Positions 6,387-7,003 of a DNA stretch of 7,003 nucleotides are shown piece after piece (positions within the stretch are counted from its first letter, which is position 1; every line of letters begins with the position of its first letter). The notes under the pieces were generated by a model. It saw nothing but the letters and a program-made list of their open reading frames with translations. It was not told the origin of the DNA and did not search any database. This DNA is from Lentisalinibacter sp964602525 (GTDB taxonomy: Bacteria; Pseudomonadota; Gammaproteobacteria; Steroidobacterales; Woeseiaceae): positions 1 to 7,003 of the forward strand of contig CAZRSA010000141.1 of the NCBI GenBank assembly GCA_964602525.1, written 5' to 3'. The position numbers were made by a program, and so were the translations under genes.

Positions 6387-6513
6387 GTGCCGGACCGAAC
6401 TTTTGCAACTTTTCCAACTTATTCGGACCCGTTCGGGTGCTCCTTCCGGTCACGGACCCTCCGGCGGAACGCAAACAAGTTGCAAAAGTTCGGAAACTTT
6501 GGTCCGGCACCTA
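6384..6513. repeat. Large inverted-repeat (REP- or MITE-like) element filling the convergent intergenic region
   Basis: The left arm is a 13-mer TAGGTGCCGGACC (6384-6396) joined to a 15-mer GAACTTTTGCAACTT (6397-6411). The right arm is the exact complement in two blocks, AAGTTGCAAAAGTTC (6477-6491) and GGTCCGGCACCTA (6501-6513), separated by a 9-nt insert GGAAACTTT. This gives 28 bp of perfect pairing with one bulge, around a 65-nt interior. The interior holds a short perfect hairpin ACCCG-TT-CGGGT (6427-6438) and repeats of CGGACC (6424, 6453). There is no coding frame. It could be an interspersed palindromic repeat, a MITE-like relic, or a structured end for the two convergent transcripts. 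No T-run follows the stem on either strand, so it is not a standard intrinsic terminator. Confidence 0.85.
6399..6425 (+). repeat. 9-bp-period repeats inside the left arm
   Basis: ACTTTTGCA, ACTTTTCCA and ACTTATTCG follow one another with a strict 9-bp period. The complement of the right arm shows similar units (AAAGTTTCC-G, AACTTTTGC, AACTTGTTT). The 9-nt bulge between the two paired blocks is therefore one unit of this period. Confidence 0.6.
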
Positions 6514-6523
6514 CCCACCTACC
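6508..6523 (-). repeat. Exact 8-bp tandem duplication at the right end of the element, over the aldehyde dehydrogenase stop
   Basis: CACCTACC occurs twice without a gap (6508-6515 and 6516-6523); on the minus strand this is GGTAGGTG twice. The second copy contains the TAG stop of the aldehyde dehydrogenase gene (6521-6519), and the first overlaps the right arm of the inverted repeat. The element end therefore reaches into the last codons of the gene. Confidence 0.75.
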
Positions 6524-7003
6524 TCTTGATTTCGCGTTTCAGGGTCTTCTGCAGCGTATCGCCGTATGGCGGGCGGATACCGATGAGCTTCGCGACGCTG
6601 ACCTTCGCCTGGCGATAGACCGCCTTGCGATGGCTGAACTCGCGGAAGCCGTCGATGCCGTGATACGCACCCATGCCGCTCGGGCCCACGCCGCCGAAGG
6701 GCAGATCCTCGTGGCCCACGTGCCAGATCACGTCGTTCAGCGTCACGCCGCCCGACGTCGTGCGCTCCAGCACCTCACGCTCCTCGTCCCGGTCGCTGCC
6801 GAAGTAGTACAGCGCCAGCGGCCGCGGATGATCGTTCACGTAGTCGATGGCCTCGCCGATCTCACGGTACGTCATCAGCGGCAGCAGCGGCCCGAAGATC
6901 TCGTTCTTCATCACCGCCATGTCGTCGCTGACTTCCTCGATGAACATGGGCGGGATCTTGTGACTGCCCTGCTGGTGCTCGAAGTCCTCGCCTGCCGGAT
7001 TCA
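6519..7003 (-). CDS. Coniferyl-aldehyde-dehydrogenase-like NAD(P)-dependent aldehyde dehydrogenase, C-terminal part only
   Basis: The frame is open to the right edge and the last 160 residues are visible. They include NPAGEDFEHQ at the edge, the cofactor-binding motif NEIFGPLLP (33-41 of the visible part), HPRPLALYYFG, SGGVTLNDVIWHV and LPFGGVGPSGMGAYHG. This set, especially PLALYYFG and the GPSGMGAYHG segment, is typical of the coniferyl aldehyde dehydrogenase group of class-3-like ALDHs, which oxidise aldehydes to acids. The catalytic Cys and general-base Glu lie upstream of the window and cannot be checked. An internal ATG at 6947 is not the start, because the family sequence continues upstream of it. 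The gene is convergent with the TetR gene and so is probably a separate transcription unit. A role in oxidising terpene aldehydes is possible, but rests on proximity only. Confidence 0.93.
   Translation of the reverse strand, partial: NPAGEDFEHQQGSHKIPPMFIEEVSDDMAVMKNEIFGPLLPLMTYREIGEAIDYVNDHPRPLALYYFGSDRDEEREVLERTTSGGVTLNDVIWHVGHEDLPFGGVGPSGMGAYHGIDGFREFSHRKAVYRQAKVSVAKLIGIRPPYGDTLQKTLKREIKR

Noticed and set aside
6384..6513. Standard rho-independent terminator for the convergent genes
   Set aside because: The stem is long enough, but the loop is 65 nt and no T-run follows on either strand. It may still end transcripts in another way.
6362..6523. CRISPR array
   Set aside because: The repeats are 8-9 bp tandem units without spacers, and no cas gene is present.
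6322..6618. Small open frames running through the repeat element on both strands
   Set aside because: They are made of palindromic repeat sequence and gene ends, with no ribosome binding site or protein family resemblance.

Overview
The window is very GC-rich with strong GC bias at third codon positions. It carries a five-gene block that resembles the acyclic terpene utilisation (atu) locus of Pseudomonas. Together with the aldehyde dehydrogenase at the right edge, this suggests a high-GC proteobacterium, most likely a gammaproteobacterium. I cannot name the genus from sequence alone.

Layout. Positions 1-5559 hold one tightly packed minus-strand operon, read right to left: an AtuA-family protein (5559-3763), a carboxyltransferase (beta) subunit of an acyl-CoA carboxylase of the methylcrotonyl/geranyl-CoA type (3761-2139), an enoyl-CoA hydratase-family protein (2136-1321), and the biotin carboxylase (alpha) subunit (1324 to the left edge, truncated). 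The junctions are a 1-nt gap, a 2-nt gap and a 4-nt GTGA overlap, so the genes are almost certainly co-transcribed and translationally coupled. Positions 5560-5663 form a short AT-richer control region. A TetR-family regulator (5664-6362, plus strand) is divergent from the operon. Positions 6363-6518 contain no gene. They are filled by a palindromic repeat element whose arms are 28 bp of exact complementarity (13 + 15 bp) with one 9-nt bulge, flanked by 8-bp tandem repeats. At the right edge (6519-7003, minus strand) is the C-terminal part of a coniferyl-aldehyde-dehydrogenase-like enzyme, convergent with the regulator.

How the parts fit. In the known atu pathway, a branched unsaturated acyl-CoA (cis-geranyl-CoA) is gamma-carboxylated by an alpha/beta biotin enzyme (AtuF/AtuC) and then hydrated by an ECH-family protein (AtuE). 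The order A-C-E-F seen here matches the Pseudomonas order atuA-B-C-D-E-F with the SDR gene (atuB) and the acyl-CoA dehydrogenase gene (atuD) absent from this stretch. The true substrate (geranyl-CoA, methylcrotonyl-CoA or another beta-methyl-branched enoyl-CoA) cannot be fixed from the sequence. The divergent TetR protein is the obvious candidate repressor. The control region holds two 13-bp imperfect palindromes exactly 20 bp apart, lying across two overlapping, opposed promoter candidates.

The most unusual features are the palindromic element between the regulator and the aldehyde dehydrogenase, and the symmetrical operator/promoter arrangement. The enzymes themselves belong to recognisable families. 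I see no defence system, CRISPR array, RNA gene or intact transposon.
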